A stretch of 7,106 nt of DNA from Acidicaldus organivorans (GCA_000759655.1 KN173997.1:2719-9824); one strand, 5' to 3'; shown: positions 1-6,398, counted from the stretch's first letter. Numbers and translations: made by a program. Notes: a model not told the origin generated them from the letters alone.

Positions 1-154
1 GGGCGATCCACTCCCGCAGGGCGGGGCGGGGCGGAGCGGAGAGAGAGGGAAGCGTGAGGGGGACGATCACGAACGATGTGAACGGGCGCGGAGGAGGACT
101 TCATGGATCGTTAACCACCCCGCGCTAGAGTCCTCCCGTCTCAAGAGAGGAGGG
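1..154. other. Intergenic leader of the GGDEF-EAL gene, with a short GGGGC-type tandem
   Basis: No gene is supported in this stretch. Bases 19-37 hold about four imperfect 5-base GGGGC-like units, followed by purine-rich sequence. The last part carries the Shine-Dalgarno sequence AGGAGG (148-153) of the next gene. I found no convincing -35/-10 pair: TAGAGT at 126-131 is a weak -10 candidate with no matching -35 box at 16-18 bases. An upstream gene may end before the window. Confidence 0.4.
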
Positions 155-1906
155 ATGATGGATCCGGCGGGAGAGGAAGAGATCGCGTCAAAGGGGGCCA
201 GGCGGCGGGGGGGACGTCTCACCCCCGCCGGGGACGCCGCGGGGCCTGCCAACAAGGGGTCCGCCACCCTGGGACCCGCCCCTCTTTGCCAAGCCTATCT
301 CGAGCATCTCGACGAGGGCGTGCTGGTGGTGGGGCCGGAGGGAGGCGTGGTCCATGCCAACGCCTATGCCTTCCGCCTGCTCCGCGCCCCCGCCCCCTGC
401 CCCGGCCAGCCCGTCTCCGTCCTGCTCGCCGAGGCGGAAGCCCTCTCGCCCGAGGCCAAGACGCTCATCCTCAAGGAACTCTCCCATCTCGAGCGCGGCA
501 TCAGCGTGCCGGCCTTCTCGGCTTGCGGGCTCGCCTTCCATCTCTACGCCCTCCCCGGCCGGCATCGCGCCATCCGCTTCTTCTCCGAAACCCGTCTCGC
601 CGCGCTCGCCGCGATCGATCCGCTCACCGGGCTTGCCAACCGCCGCAGCTTCCAGCTCGCCCTGCAACGCGCCTTCACCGACCAGGCGGGATCGGCGGCG
701 CTGCTCCTCCTCGACATCGACCGCTTCAAGACGATCAACGATTCGCTCGGCCATCAGGTGGGGGACGCGCTGCTCGGCCTGGTCGCGCAGCGGCTCAAGG
801 CGGGGCTGCGCCCGGCCGACCACCTCGCCCGCCTCGGTGGCGATGAGTTCGCGATCCTCCTGCGTCCGGCGGAGGCGGGGGCGGCGCTCGCCGAACGCCT
901 GCTCGGCTTCCTCGCCGAGCCCTATCTGGTCAAGGGCCACGCGGTGACGGCGGGGATGAGCATCGGGCTCGCCCTCGCCCCTCAGGATGCCGATACGCCC
1001 GATCTCCTGCTCAAACGGGCCGAGCTTGCCCTCTATGCCGCCAAGGAGGAGGGACGGGGGCGCGCCGTCCGTTTCGATCCAGAAATGGACAAGCGGGCCG
1101 AGGCACGGCTCTCCCTCGAGACCGATCTGCGCCAGGCGCTCGCCTTCGGCCAGTTCGAGCTCCACTACCAGCCCCTCCTCGATCTCGAGACGGAGCAGCT
1201 TTCCGGGTTCGAGGCGCTGCTGCGCTGGCCGCATCCCACCCGCGGCCTCGTCTCTCCGGCCGAGTTCATCCCGCTCGCCGAGGAGATCGGGCTCATCGTC
1301 CCGCTCGGCGAATGGGTGCTGCGCGAGGCCTGCCGCACCGCGCGGACCTGGCCGGAGGGGATCTCGGTCGCGGTCAATGTCTCAGCCCGGCAATTCGCCG
1401 ACGGGCCGCGGCTCGTGCGCGCCGTGCGCCATGCGCTTGAGGAGTCGGGGCTTCCCGGCACCCGGCTCGAGATCGAGATCACCGAGAGCGTGTTCATCGC
1501 CAACGTCCCCGACACGCTCGCGACCCTGCACCAGCTGCGCGCGCTCGGCATCCGCATCGCGATGGACGATTTCGGCACCGGCTATTCCTCGCTGAGCCAG
1601 CTCCGCAGCTTCCCCTTCGACAAGATCAAGATCGACCGCTTCTTCCTGAGCCGGCTCGAAGCAAGCGAGGAGAACAACCTCGCCGTGGTGCGCGCGATCG
1701 CCTCGCTCGGGCGCACCCTCGGCATGGTGGTCACCGCCGAGGGGGTGGAGACGGCGCGTCAGGCCGAACTGGTGCGCGAAAGCGGCGGGCATCAGATCCA
1801 GGGCTACTGGATCAGCAAGCCGCTCCCCGCCGCCGCGCTCGCCCCCCTCTTCGCCGCGCGGCCCCGCCCGACCGCCCGCGAGGCTGGGCGCGGCGCCGCC
1901 TCCTGA
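155..1906 (+). CDS. PAS-like/GGDEF/EAL protein: diguanylate cyclase and c-di-GMP phosphodiesterase
   Basis: This is a predicted cytosolic c-di-GMP enzyme of 583 residues with no membrane segment or signal peptide. A low-complexity N-terminus (1-45) is followed by a PAS-like sensor region (about 46-148, ending RFFSE), a GGDEF domain (about 150-310) and an EAL domain (about 320-570). The GGDEF domain keeps D187xD189, N195, GGDEF at 228-232, and an inhibitory I-site RPAD (219-222) exactly five residues before it. The EAL domain keeps E353-A-L, N408, E441, D471-D472, K492, E529 and Q549, the residues known to bind metal and c-di-GMP. Both activities are therefore possible; in this family one often dominates and GTP or a sensor input tunes the other. 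AGGAGG lies one base before the ATG at 155 and four before the ATG at 158, so 158 may be the true start. The BLUF gene lies downstream on the same strand. Function is confident; net activity and signal are unknown. Confidence 0.95.
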   Translation: MMDPAGEEEIASKGARRRGGRLTPAGDAAGPANKGSATLGPAPLCQAYLEHLDEGVLVVGPEGGVVHANAYAFRLLRAPAPCPGQPVSVLLAEAEALSPEAKTLILKELSHLERGISVPAFSACGLAFHLYALPGRHRAIRFFSETRLAALAAIDPLTGLANRRSFQLALQRAFTDQAGSAALLLLDIDRFKTINDSLGHQVGDALLGLVAQRLKAGLRPADHLARLGGDEFAILLRPAEAGAALAERLLGFLAEPYLVKGHAVTAGMSIGLALAPQDADTPDLLLKRAELALYAAKEEGRGRAVRFDPEMDKRAEARLSLETDLRQALAFGQFELHYQPLLDLETEQLSGFEALLRWPHPTRGLVSPAEFIPLAEEIGLIVPLGEWVLREACRTARTWPEGISVAVNVSARQFADGPRLVRAVRHALEESGLPGTRLEIEITESVFIANVPDTLATLHQLRALGIRIAMDDFGTGYSSLSQLRSFPFDKIKIDRFFLSRLEASEENNLAVVRAIASLGRTLGMVVTAEGVETARQAELVRESGGHQIQGYWISKPLPAAALAPLFAARPRPTAREAGRGAAS

Positions 1907-2191
1907 GCGGCGGCGGTCGCGGGAAGGGGTGGAAGTGGGGGCGAGCAACAGGAGGGGCATAAGGAGATGCGGGCGGCAAAAGGGGAGAGCGGACAGCGGA
2001 CATGCTCACCAAGGACGATGAGGGGGCGAACGCGGGACGAGGCGAAGGGAGAGCGGCGTGACGGCCCTGGGAAGGGACGGCGTGAGGGAGAGCCTCACTT
2101 GAGGAAAAGCCTCTCCAAACACCGCCCGCGACACCTCCCAACAGCCCCTCAAACGAGGGAGCCGGGAGGGCGGTCATAGGAGGTCATCACG
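1907..2191 (+). promoter_or_regulatory. Purine-rich intergenic leader with three short hairpins upstream of the BLUF gene
   Basis: These 285 bases contain no convincing gene. Three short perfect inverted repeats sit in the second half: GTGAGG/CCTCAC (2082-2087 with 2093-2098, loop of 5), GAGG/CCTC (2101-2104 with 2110-2113) and CCCTC/GAGGG (2146-2150 with 2155-2159, loop AAAC). Because the arms share GAGG/CCTC cores, alternative pairings are possible, so an RNA-level control of the BLUF gene is conceivable but only inferred. A strong Shine-Dalgarno sequence AGGAGG (2178-2183) stands eight bases before the BLUF start. I see no clear sigma-70 promoter. Whether the two genes share a transcript is unknown. 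Confidence 0.3.
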
Positions 2192-2644
2192 ATGGGTCTC
2201 TACCGTGTTCTCTATTGCAGCCGGGCACGGCTTCCCGCCGAACGCGAGGCGCGGCTGGGCAGCTTGCGCACCATCATCGCCCGCTCCGAGGCCAACAACC
2301 GCACGGCGGGCCTCACTGGCGCGCTCCTCTTCACCAATGGCTGCTTCGCCCAGATCCTCGAGGGCGAGGAAGCGCCGCTCGAGGCCCGCTTCGCCCGCAT
2401 CAGCGCCGATGCGCGCCATCACCAGATCGCGGTGGTGGCCTATGGGCCCGCGGCGGGACGCGAGTTCGCCGACTGGTCGATGGCCTTCCTCGGCCAGCCC
2501 CAAAGCGATGAGGAGGATGCGCTGGCCCGCCTTCTCCTGCAGGAGGCCTTCGCCCCCGCTCCTCGCGCCGGAACGGCGGAAGCGCTCCTCGGCTACCTGC
2601 ACGGGCTCCTTCATGCCGGCAACGGTTTTGCCCAGGCGCTCTGA
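2192..2644 (+). CDS. Stand-alone BLUF-domain blue-light photoreceptor (FAD)
   Basis: This 150-residue cytosolic protein is a short-type BLUF photoreceptor with the same length and layout as cyanobacterial PixD (Slr1694). The BLUF fold covers about residues 1-100. The photoactive Tyr8, the flavin-binding Asn35-Asn36, Gln54 in the FxQxLEG motif, and Trp95-Ser96-Met97 match Tyr8, Asn31-Asn32, Gln50 and Trp91-Ser-Met of PixD. The remaining 50 residues are predicted helical, as in the C-terminal cap of short BLUF proteins that signals to a partner. In this family blue light rearranges hydrogen bonds between FAD, Gln and Tyr and changes binding to another protein. No output domain is fused, so a partner in trans is needed; the GGDEF-EAL protein encoded just upstream is the obvious candidate by inference. 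The start is fixed by AGGAGG eight bases upstream and by alignment to PixD. Confidence 0.95.
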   Translation: MGLYRVLYCSRARLPAEREARLGSLRTIIARSEANNRTAGLTGALLFTNGCFAQILEGEEAPLEARFARISADARHHQIAVVAYGPAAGREFADWSMAFLGQPQSDEEDALARLLLQEAFAPAPRAGTAEALLGYLHGLLHAGNGFAQAL

Positions 2645-2713
2645 GGAGAGAGGGCGGGAGGGCAAAGACAGGACAGCAGAAAGGGAGGACGGCGAGAGAC
2701 CGGCATGGGGGCG

Positions 2714-2749
2714 CCGGAAAGAAAAAAAGATCCGGAAAGGAAAAAAGGT
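2714..2749. repeat. Imperfect 18-base tandem duplication with A-runs between convergent genes
   Basis: Two adjacent 18-base units, 2714-2731 and 2732-2749, match at 16 of 18 positions; each starts CCGGAAAG, has a run of six or seven A, and ends in G, a purine and T. On the minus strand this gives two T-rich tracts about 65-100 bases downstream of the lipoprotein stop codon, so they could help end that transcript. No strong GC stem stands before them, so an intrinsic terminator is not demonstrated. The rest of the 170-base gap (2645-2814) is purine-rich on the plus strand and holds no supported gene. Confidence 0.6.
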
Positions 2750-2814
2750 AAAGCGTGAACGGGGGCGAGCGGGCGGTGAGATGCACTCCGGAATGAGGGG
2801 AGAGCGAACGGCGC

Positions 2815-3228
2815 TCAATCGCCGTCGTCATCCCCTCCTTCGCCCCAACCCCCGTCCTCGCCGCCATAGCCCGGCGCGACGGGCGCCGGGGCGTAGCCAT
2901 AACCGGGCGCCCCGTAGCCCGGCGCGCCATATCCGTACCCGCCGCCCCAGTTGTTCCCGTAGCCTTGGCCATTCCCGCCTTGATAACCGCCGCCTTGAGA
3001 GTTTCCGCCCTGATAAGTGTTGCCCTGATAAGGGCCCCCCTGGGCATTGCCCCCTTGCGGCGCGTAGCCTGTCCCGTAGGGCGGCGCGGCGGGAGGCGGC
3101 TCATACGAGCCCGGATAGGGCTGATAGAAGCTCCCGGACGGATAGGCGTAGCAGCCGGAGAGGCCCAAGCCGAGGAGAAGGAGGAGGGGACGGGCGGCGC
3201 GAGGCGGGAAGGCGCGGCGGGCGGACAT
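2815..3228 (-). CDS. Small Gly/Tyr/Gln/Pro-rich lipoprotein of unknown function
   Basis: I do not recognise a named family. The 137-residue protein starts with a lipoprotein signal peptide: Arg-rich n-region (R4, R5, R10, R13), a Leu-rich core (L15-L23) and a lipobox LSGC with the lipidated Cys26, leaving about 112 mature residues. The mature part is low-complexity: a Tyr/Pro segment, then short repeats of the YQGGN-QGG type, then GYGAP repeats, then an acidic tail rich in Gly and Asp containing GWGE. It should be anchored in the inner or outer membrane facing the periplasm or surface. The start at 3228 is chosen over an in-frame start at 3267 because AGGGAG stands eight bases before it and the signal peptide then has normal length. 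A damaged paralogue lies just upstream. A flexible envelope or matrix role is possible, but nothing here proves it. Confidence 0.75.
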   Translation of the reverse strand: MSARRAFPPRAARPLLLLLGLGLSGCYAYPSGSFYQPYPGSYEPPPAAPPYGTGYAPQGGNAQGGPYQGNTYQGGNSQGGGYQGGNGQGYGNNWGGGYGYGAPGYGAPGYGYAPAPVAPGYGGEDGGWGEGGDDDGD

Positions 3229-3335
3229 GACGAAAACTCCCTTCGAAATCCTCTCCGAGGCCACCATTCTAGCCCAGCATCGCCGCGCCCGGCCACCACT
3301 CCCGCCGTGCGATCCTGCCGGGCCCCCGGCGGCGC

Positions 3336-3464
3336 TCAGTCGTCGCCGTCGCCATCATCATGATGATGCTCGCCCCAGCCGTAATAGGAGTAGCCATAAG
3401 CCGGATAGGGATAGGCTTGTGGCGGGTAGGAGGGAGGCGGCGAGGCGGGCAGACATGGCGTCAT
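3336..3464 (-). pseudogene. Decayed, frameshifted second copy of the Gly/Tyr-rich lipoprotein gene
   Basis: The start region copies that of the neighbouring lipoprotein gene: AGGGAG (3465-3470), an 8-base spacer, then an ATG at 3456 followed by MSAR codons. That frame soon leaves lipoprotein-like sequence and stops at 3360. The next frame instead encodes a Pro/Tyr-rich stretch ending YGWGEHHHDDGDGDD at a stop (3336-3338), matching the style and the GWGE plus acidic end of the intact protein. The Leu-rich signal core and central Gln/Gly repeats are missing. The tail frame is open from an ATG at 3464 (42 residues), but that ATG directly abuts the ribosome-binding site, which is poor spacing. 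I read this as a deletion-damaged paralogue; a functional microprotein with a His3-Asp tail is the alternative. Confidence 0.5.
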
Positions 3465-3654
3465 CTCCCTTCCGCAGGTTCCACACACGCGTTCCTTGTC
3501 TGATTTAACTCCCCATTCGAGCCGAATTCACCCCCGACCGGCCTGTCGCGGTCTCAACAGCGCGTGTATGCCTCCCCCGCGCCGGTGAGGGCATCCCCGC
3601 ACCGCCTTGCCGGAGCGATGATACTGAGACGATAGGGGGCGCTCGGGTGGCGGC

Positions 3655-4308
3655 TCAGCCGGGCCCGCCCATCGGGCCGGGATAGCTCACTTCCTCGAGC
3701 CGTCCCGTATCGACGTCGTAGATGAAGCCGCGCGCGGTGATCGCATCCTCGCCCGAAGTGGGAATCCAGGGATGGTTGAGGATGGCCGAGAGGCCGCGGC
3801 GGACATCCCATTGCAGACGTTCGGTGTTTCTCGCATCGCGCGGGGCGTCGAGCGGTTCGGGCGCGCCGCGGAAAGCATGGAAGGCCGCGGGAGAGGCAGA
3901 GGCGCAGCCGCAGGCGACGAAACGCCGCCCCGTAGCCTTGCCGAGCATCGCCGCCGCCCCTTGCTCACCCTCGAGCCCCGCCTTGAGCAGATCGTCGGTG
4001 AAAGCGAGCATGCCGCAGCGCGTGTGGTGGATGAGAACGACCTCGCGCGTATCGAGCAGGTGATGAGAGATGATGAGCGAGCGGATGACGTCCTCGGTCA
4101 CCACCCCGCCCGCGTTGCGGATGATGTGCGCCTCCCCGGTCTGCAGACCGAGCAGGTCCTCGACGTCGAGCCACGCATCCATGCAGGCGACGACGGCGAG
4201 GCGCTTGGCGGGACGGATCGGCTGCGGGCCAGGATGGACGGGCCGGTGCCCCGCCTCGCCCGCACTGTAGCGCTGGTTGTTGACGAGAAGTTCATCGATG
4301 AGCGACAT
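3655..4308 (-). CDS. Beta-class carbonic anhydrase, Rv1284-like, with Trp at the catalytic Arg position
   Basis: Beta carbonic anhydrases interconvert CO2 and bicarbonate with a zinc ion in the cytosol. Zinc ligands Cys42, His95 and Cys98 (HTRCGM) and the dyad residue Asp44 are present, as are the family segments HIIRNAGG (61-68) and GFIYDVDTG (194-202). The pattern through residues 1-115 follows M. tuberculosis Rv1284. Two things are odd. Position 46, normally the Arg of the Asp-Arg dyad (CxDxR), is Trp, encoded by TGG, one change from CGG. Also the protein is 217 residues against 163 for Rv1284, with the extra length in about residues 112-165, including C133-G-C135. GGAGG stands five bases before the start. 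It may be an impaired anhydrase or a repurposed zinc protein. Family assignment is confident; activity is doubtful. Confidence 0.92.
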   Translation of the reverse strand: MSLIDELLVNNQRYSAGEAGHRPVHPGPQPIRPAKRLAVVACMDAWLDVEDLLGLQTGEAHIIRNAGGVVTEDVIRSLIISHHLLDTREVVLIHHTRCGMLAFTDDLLKAGLEGEQGAAAMLGKATGRRFVACGCASASPAAFHAFRGAPEPLDAPRDARNTERLQWDVRRGLSAILNHPWIPTSGEDAITARGFIYDVDTGRLEEVSYPGPMGGPG

Positions 4309-4508
4309 GGTTTCCTCCGCTGGGTTCTTTCCCGTCGCGTTCTTCTCCGGGCGCAGGTCCGGCGCTCAGGGGAATTTGGTGGAGACGGAGGATAGCGCCT
4401 TTCCTTTTCCCCGGCGGGGGTTTCCCCCTCCCCTCCCGCCGCTGACGACGGTGAGGAACCCTCTCCGCCAGTCCCCGGGATGCGTCCGCAGAAGGGGGTC
4501 AGGTCGGC
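4309..4508. other. Intergenic region between the FkbM gene and the carbonic anhydrase gene
   Basis: No gene is supported in these 200 bases. G5-TTT-C5 at 4416-4428 could form a short hairpin, and GGCGGG (4413-4418) could pair instead with CCCGCC (4435-4440), but neither is followed by a T-run on either strand. The region upstream of the anhydrase start carries its Shine-Dalgarno sequence and no recognisable promoter boxes. A separate promoter for the anhydrase is likely from the gap length alone. Confidence 0.3.
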
Positions 4509-5250
4509 TCAGGAGTTCAGGATCCGGCGGTTGAATAAAAAAATGTTCTCGCCGCCGTAGACGAAATCGAAATCATGACGTGCCAGTGCTTTGATGAAAT
4601 TCCGTGATGATCCCGAAAATGGGTAGAGCCAGTCATGAAGCTCGATGATGATGAGAGGAAATGCGTCCATCCACTCGGTATCGCTCCGAAAAAGATACTC
4701 TTCCGCGCCCTCGATGTCGATTTTCACCAGCAAGGGATTCATGTCACGGATCGAGGGGGTCGCCGAGAATTGTCTTCATCGAGATGCTTTTTACGACATT
4801 CTTTTTCTTCTCCGCGTTCTGCCCGTTGATCTCTTGGGTTACGTATCCCCAGTCGGATAGTCCGGGATCGATCAGTTCCAACTCCCCATCGAAATCTGAT
4901 ATCGCTCCATAAAAATTGAATACATTCAATCCCTTTGTATTGATTTCCAGAAGATGCCAGTTCATGATGTCGGGCTCAATCGAGAAAACGAAAGAATTTT
5001 CGAACGTCATTGCGAAAAAGACGGTCGAGCATCCGATATTCGCCCCAGCATCGACGATCAGGGAAGGTTTTTCTCTTGATTTCTCCTGATGATATTCGAT
5101 GAGTTTCATGCCCTGCCGCCAGTGATGAACGGCATAGTCCTTCCCGTGGAAGATTTGCCCGATCATCCCCTTGTCGCCAATCGAGTCTTCTCGATAGCTG
5201 AAGAAAATTTCACGTCCATTTATCTCAAATCTTTCACTCGTGATCCGCAT
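4509..5250 (-). pseudogene. FkbM-family methyltransferase gene, split by a +1 frameshift in a C5 run
   Basis: FkbM enzymes are SAM-dependent O-methyltransferases, often acting on polysaccharide or glycolipid sugars. The first frame (5250-4744, 168 residues) carries motif I VDAGANIG (66-73), the acidic-loop EPD (92-94) and the segment AISDFDGELEL; it then stops. The second frame (4742-4509) continues the family with KIDIEGAEEYLF and the C-terminal strands. Removing one C from the five-C run (plus-strand G run 4755-4759) joins them through the residues GDPSIRDMNPLL into a 246-residue protein of normal size. The second part has an ATG but no good ribosome-binding site. The first start has AAAGGA eight bases upstream. 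The gene is far more AT-rich than its neighbours (4921-4980 is 40% GC), suggesting transfer. It lies 71 bases after the fusion methyltransferase, so they may be co-transcribed. Decay, slippage variation or a sequence error could explain the split. Confidence 0.85.
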
Positions 5251-5321
5251 GGGAATTTTCCTTTCAATTTTTCGATCAACACACCTGGGGCGGCCATCGC
5301 AGAACAGCCCCCCGCCATTCG

Positions 5322-6398
5322 TCAGCTCTCGCGGCGGACGGCAAAGAGGAAGCCGCCGCGGGCACGCAGCAACACGGGGCGGAAACGGCGCGGCGGCAGG
5401 AGCGCCGCGAGAACCCGCCAGAAAGGAAGCGCCGCTTCCGAAATGTCCTCGATCACCGCCCAGCCGCCCGGCCGCAGCTTGGCAAGCGCAAGACGCAACA
5501 CCCCAAGATTGGCATGCGGCGCGTGCAGCCCGTCATCGATGACGAGATCAAGCCCATCCGGCACCGCGGCACCGAGCGTGGCCAGCGCCGCGCCGTCGGT
5601 CTGATCGACGAAATGGGTGAAGATGCGCTCCTCCTCGAACAGGATGGCGCGATCGACATCCGCGCCGTAGATGATGGCGTTCGGGCAGTAGGCACGGAAG
5701 GCGCGGAGCGAGGCGCCGGGCCGCCCGCCCGTCCCCATGTTGGAGACCACCTCCGTATTGTTGGTGCCGAGCCCGATCTCAAGGATGGCGCGCACCGCTT
5801 CCGGCGGGCGGAGGATCGCCGCGTAGAAGAGGTGGTAGTCGTGGGCGGTGGCCTTGTCGGAGCCTTCCGCGTCGAAGAGCGCCTTGAGACGGAGGGCGGC
5901 CTCGCTCACCGGCGCCGCGGCCTCGATGGGGACAGGATCGATGAGCGGAAGGGCAAGGCTTGCCAAGAAATCGACGAGAAGGGGGAAGATGCGACCTGCC
6001 CCCTGCAGGGCGAGAGGGGCGAGCTGATCGGGCCTTCCCGCGCTGTTGGCGGCGAAAAGGGCGAGGGTAGAGAGCACCTCCCCTGGACCAAACCCCGCCT
6101 CCGCAGGCGCAACAGGCATGGAGGGGGCGGCGGGGTTGGCCTCGCTCGCCGGTGCGGCGGGGGGAAGGAGGCTTGCCAGCCGGGCGCAGAATTCATCGGA
6201 GGTAAGCATCGCCTCGCGCAGCGAGGCGATCGGGGTGTGGGCGGCGCGCTGAGTGGCAGCCTCCTCGAGAAGGCGCGCCTCGTCTTCCGGCTCGCGCCCG
6301 AGGAGATAGAGATAGGCGTAACGGAGCGCGAGCACATCGACCGGGCTTTCGAGCCGCGGCTTGACGTTGACCCAGCTCACCCCATCCCGATCGGCCAT
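5322..6398 (-). CDS. DUF4214-like domain fused to a class I SAM methyltransferase (MycE-like)
   Basis: This 358-residue protein has no signal peptide. Residues about 20-73 resemble DUF4214 (YLLGREPED ... SLREAMLTSDEF), a helical module often found on sugar-modifying proteins of the cell surface. A linker rich in Ala and Pro (78-106) and a helical part follow. The C-terminal methyltransferase (about 170-355) has the pre-domain signature GSDKATAHDYHLFY (179-192), SAM motif EIGLG (207-211), GADVD (245-249), the metal/substrate segment VIDDGLH (286-292) and LRPGGWAVIEDI (308-319). This set resembles the MycE/TylE type of metal-dependent sugar O-methyltransferases. The start has GAGGGG seven bases upstream. 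Next to an FkbM gene, it probably methylates a surface glycan sugar, though the substrate cannot be read from sequence. A weak promoter is listed separately. Confidence 0.85.
   Translation of the reverse strand: MADRDGVSWVNVKPRLESPVDVLALRYAYLYLLGREPEDEARLLEEAATQRAAHTPIASLREAMLTSDEFCARLASLLPPAAPASEANPAAPSMPVAPAEAGFGPGEVLSTLALFAANSAGRPDQLAPLALQGAGRIFPLLVDFLASLALPLIDPVPIEAAAPVSEAALRLKALFDAEGSDKATAHDYHLFYAAILRPPEAVRAILEIGLGTNNTEVVSNMGTGGRPGASLRAFRAYCPNAIIYGADVDRAILFEEERIFTHFVDQTDGAALATLGAAVPDGLDLVIDDGLHAPHANLGVLRLALAKLRPGGWAVIEDISEAALPFWRVLAALLPPRRFRPVLLRARGGFLFAVRRES

Noticed and set aside
103..114. Three-codon frame (ATG to TAA) after GAGGAGG at 91-97, upstream of the GGDEF-EAL gene
   Set aside because: Too short to assess, and 40 bases from the next start; a regulatory leader peptide cannot be supported from one sequence.
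188..1234. Long minus-strand open frame (348 residues) opposite the GGDEF-EAL gene
   Set aside because: It is rich in Glu, Arg and Gly with no recognisable motif, as expected from antisense of a GC-rich gene; the plus frame has full domain motifs.
1895..1914. GCCGCC/GGCGGC hairpin across the GGDEF-EAL stop codon as a terminator
   Set aside because: No T-run follows, and such inverted repeats are common by chance in GC-rich DNA.
1967..2179. 70-residue plus-strand frame between the GGDEF-EAL and BLUF genes
   Set aside because: Its ATG directly abuts the AAGGAG sequence with no spacing, and the product is an Arg/Lys/Gly-rich low-complexity chain typical of purine-rich intergenic DNA.
2205..3230. 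341-residue plus-strand frame across the BLUF and lipoprotein genes
   Set aside because: It overlaps the BLUF gene in a wrong frame and runs antisense to the lipoprotein gene; it is Arg/Ser/Pro-rich without motifs.
3227..3508. 93-residue plus-strand frame over the lipoprotein promoter and remnant
   Set aside because: It runs antisense to the duplicated ribosome-binding site and start, and has no motif.
3551..3630. Inverted repeat GTCTCA ... TGAGAC and inner ATGCC/GGCAT pair downstream of the carbonic anhydrase
   Set aside because: The arms are only 5-6 bases with large loops and no T-run follows on the minus strand, so a terminator or site is not supported.
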